Part shown: positions 63,268 to 64,000 of the stretch, one piece after another
Layout: the number at the start of each line of letters is the position of its first letter
Numbering within the stretch: position 1 is the first letter of the stretch
Assembly (NCBI GenBank): GCA_021798985.1
Contig: JAJZBI010000002.1
Coordinates: forward strand, 1 to 64,000
Direction: 5' to 3'
Source of the DNA: Actinomycetes bacterium
Lineage (GTDB): Bacteria > Actinomycetota > Acidimicrobiia > Acidimicrobiales > Bog-793
DNA length: 64,000 nucleotides
The notes under the pieces: model-generated
What the model was told of the DNA's origin: nothing
Databases searched by the model: none
The model's input: only the letters and a program-made list of their open reading frames with translations
Program-made: the position numbers and the translations under genes

Positions 63268-64000
63268 TCAAGAGCCTTCGGCGATGGCGACGAGCGCGTC
63301 CATCGCGGCGTCCGCCTCGGCGTCGACGCGGCGCCGGCTCGCCTCGGCGTCGTAGAAGTCGATGATCTCGCGCGCGCCCGCTGAGAAGGGGATCGACGCC
63401 GCCCAGCCGGGCACGATGCGCTTGATCTTGGTGTTGTCGAACATCAGCGAGTGCGCCTTGTCGCCGAGCAGGCCCGGCCCCCACTTCGGCACGGCGCGGG
63501 CGATCGCCTCAGATGCCACGTGCACGAGGTGTGCCTCACATCCCGCGGCACGTGCCAGGGTGGCGTAGATCTCGTTCCAGGTGAGCAGCTGATCGCTCGT
63601 GATGTGGAAGCACTCCCCGATCGCCTTCGGGTTGCCGAGCAGGCCGACGAAGGCACGGGCGAAGTCCACGTGGTGGGTGAGCACCCACAGCGAGGTCCCG
63701 TCCCCATGCACGACGACCGGGTCGCCGCGCCGCATCCGGTCGATGTCGGTGTAGCCGGCAAGCGTGGGCAGGCTGACGCGGTCGTAGGTGTGCGAGGGAC
63801 GGACGATGGTCACCGGGACGCCCTCGTCGCGCCAGGCCGCCATCAGCAGCTCCTCGCAGGCGATCTTGTCGCGCGAGTACTGCCAGTAGGGGTTGGCGAG
63901 CGGGGTCGCTTCGACGATCGGCAGCGAGGCGAGCGGCTTGCGGTAGGCCGAGGCCGAGGAGATGAAGATGTACTGGCCGACGCGCCCCGCGAAGCGCTCG
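63268..64000 (-). CDS. NAD-dependent epimerase/dehydratase-like protein (5' end outside window)
   Basis: The open frame reaches the right edge, so the N-terminus with the Rossmann loop is missing. The visible 243 codons begin within ERFAGRVGQYIFISSASAY, containing the active-site Ser, then YWQYSRDKIACEELL with the catalytic Y-x3-K (YSRDK). The C-terminal part (VRPSHTYD, WVLTHHVDFARAFVGLLGN, WNEIYATLARAAG) resembles plant/bacterial mRNA-binding-type SDRs and reductases such as CSP41-like proteins. The substrate is unknown. An in-frame ATG at 63843 is internal to the domain and not the true start. Confidence 0.85.
   Translation of the reverse strand, partial: ERFAGRVGQYIFISSASAYRKPLASLPIVEATPLANPYWQYSRDKIACEELLMAAWRDEGVPVTIVRPSHTYDRVSLPTLAGYTDIDRMRRGDPVVVHGDGTSLWVLTHHVDFARAFVGLLGNPKAIGECFHITSDQLLTWNEIYATLARAAGCEAHLVHVASEAIARAVPKWGPGLLGDKAHSLMFDNTKIKRIVPGWAASIPFSAGAREIIDFYDAEASRRRVDAEADAAMDALVAIAEGS

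Overview
The window is 64 kb of very GC-rich DNA with dense, often overlapping genes, many GTG starts and several apparently leaderless genes. It reads as the chromosome of an actinobacterium. The strongest support is gene order: HAD phosphatase, nadK, recN, pyrG, NUDIX, xerD, then scpA, scpB, rluB, cmk and der, which is the Mycobacterium tuberculosis Rv1692-Rv1713 order (established knowledge). Differences from that order (no tlyA, no parA-like gene, insertion of trpS, a site-2 protease and a DksA-like gene) suggest a lineage outside the best-studied orders, perhaps Acidimicrobiia. That class assignment is inference.

Layout. 1-133: the edge of an IS3-type insertion sequence. 0.2-13 kb: accessory metabolism, with a PL22-type oligogalacturonate lyase, an HD-GYP membrane protein with a long low-complexity tail, a GH42 beta-galactosidase, a ThDP enzyme translationally coupled to a YdiJ-type FAD/Fe-S dehydrogenase, and an enolase-superfamily dehydratase. 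13-15 kb: small exported, START-like and zinc-ribbon proteins around a 466-bp stretch with no convincing gene. 15-19.3 kb: der and a DUF512 radical-SAM gene diverging from ispH. 19.4-27.2 kb: GT2 glycosyltransferase, GH3 beta-glucosidase, a ribbon-helix-helix/ClpN fusion with its own strong promoter, a DrrAB-type ABC exporter and glycogen phosphorylase. 27.3-35.4 kb: one long minus-strand run scpA-scpB-rluB-aroH-tyrA-cmk-plsC-epimerase-aroA, mixing chromosome segregation, aromatic amino acid synthesis and nucleotide/lipid genes. 35.4-35.8 kb: a highly structured non-coding stretch upstream of trpS. 36-45.4 kb: the conserved M50/dksA/xerD/nudix/pyrG/recN/nadK/phasin-like/HAD block. 45.4-51.9 kb: DUF1015, an SDR-deacetylase-glycolipid glycosyltransferase operon and a GGDEF-EAL protein. 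52-56 kb: 2-oxoacid:ferredoxin oxidoreductase (korAB) and small membrane proteins. 56.2-62.1 kb: YbaK and a complete branched-chain amino acid (Liv-type) ABC importer. 62.2-64 kb: a YihY/BrkB membrane protein and a truncated SDR epimerase.

Together the genes suggest an organism that uses plant-type polysaccharides (PL22, GH42, GH3), stores glycogen, oxidises organic acids through flavin and ferredoxin enzymes, makes isoprenoids by the MEP pathway and signals through cyclic-di-GMP. No tRNA, rRNA or CRISPR array was recognised. The most unusual items are the structured non-coding block before trpS, the RHH-ClpN gene with an operator-like promoter, the PhaF-like phasin/histone-tail protein beside nadK, and a repeated leaderless promoter pattern (TA[G/C]NNT placed 6-7 nt before the start codon) seen at eight genes.
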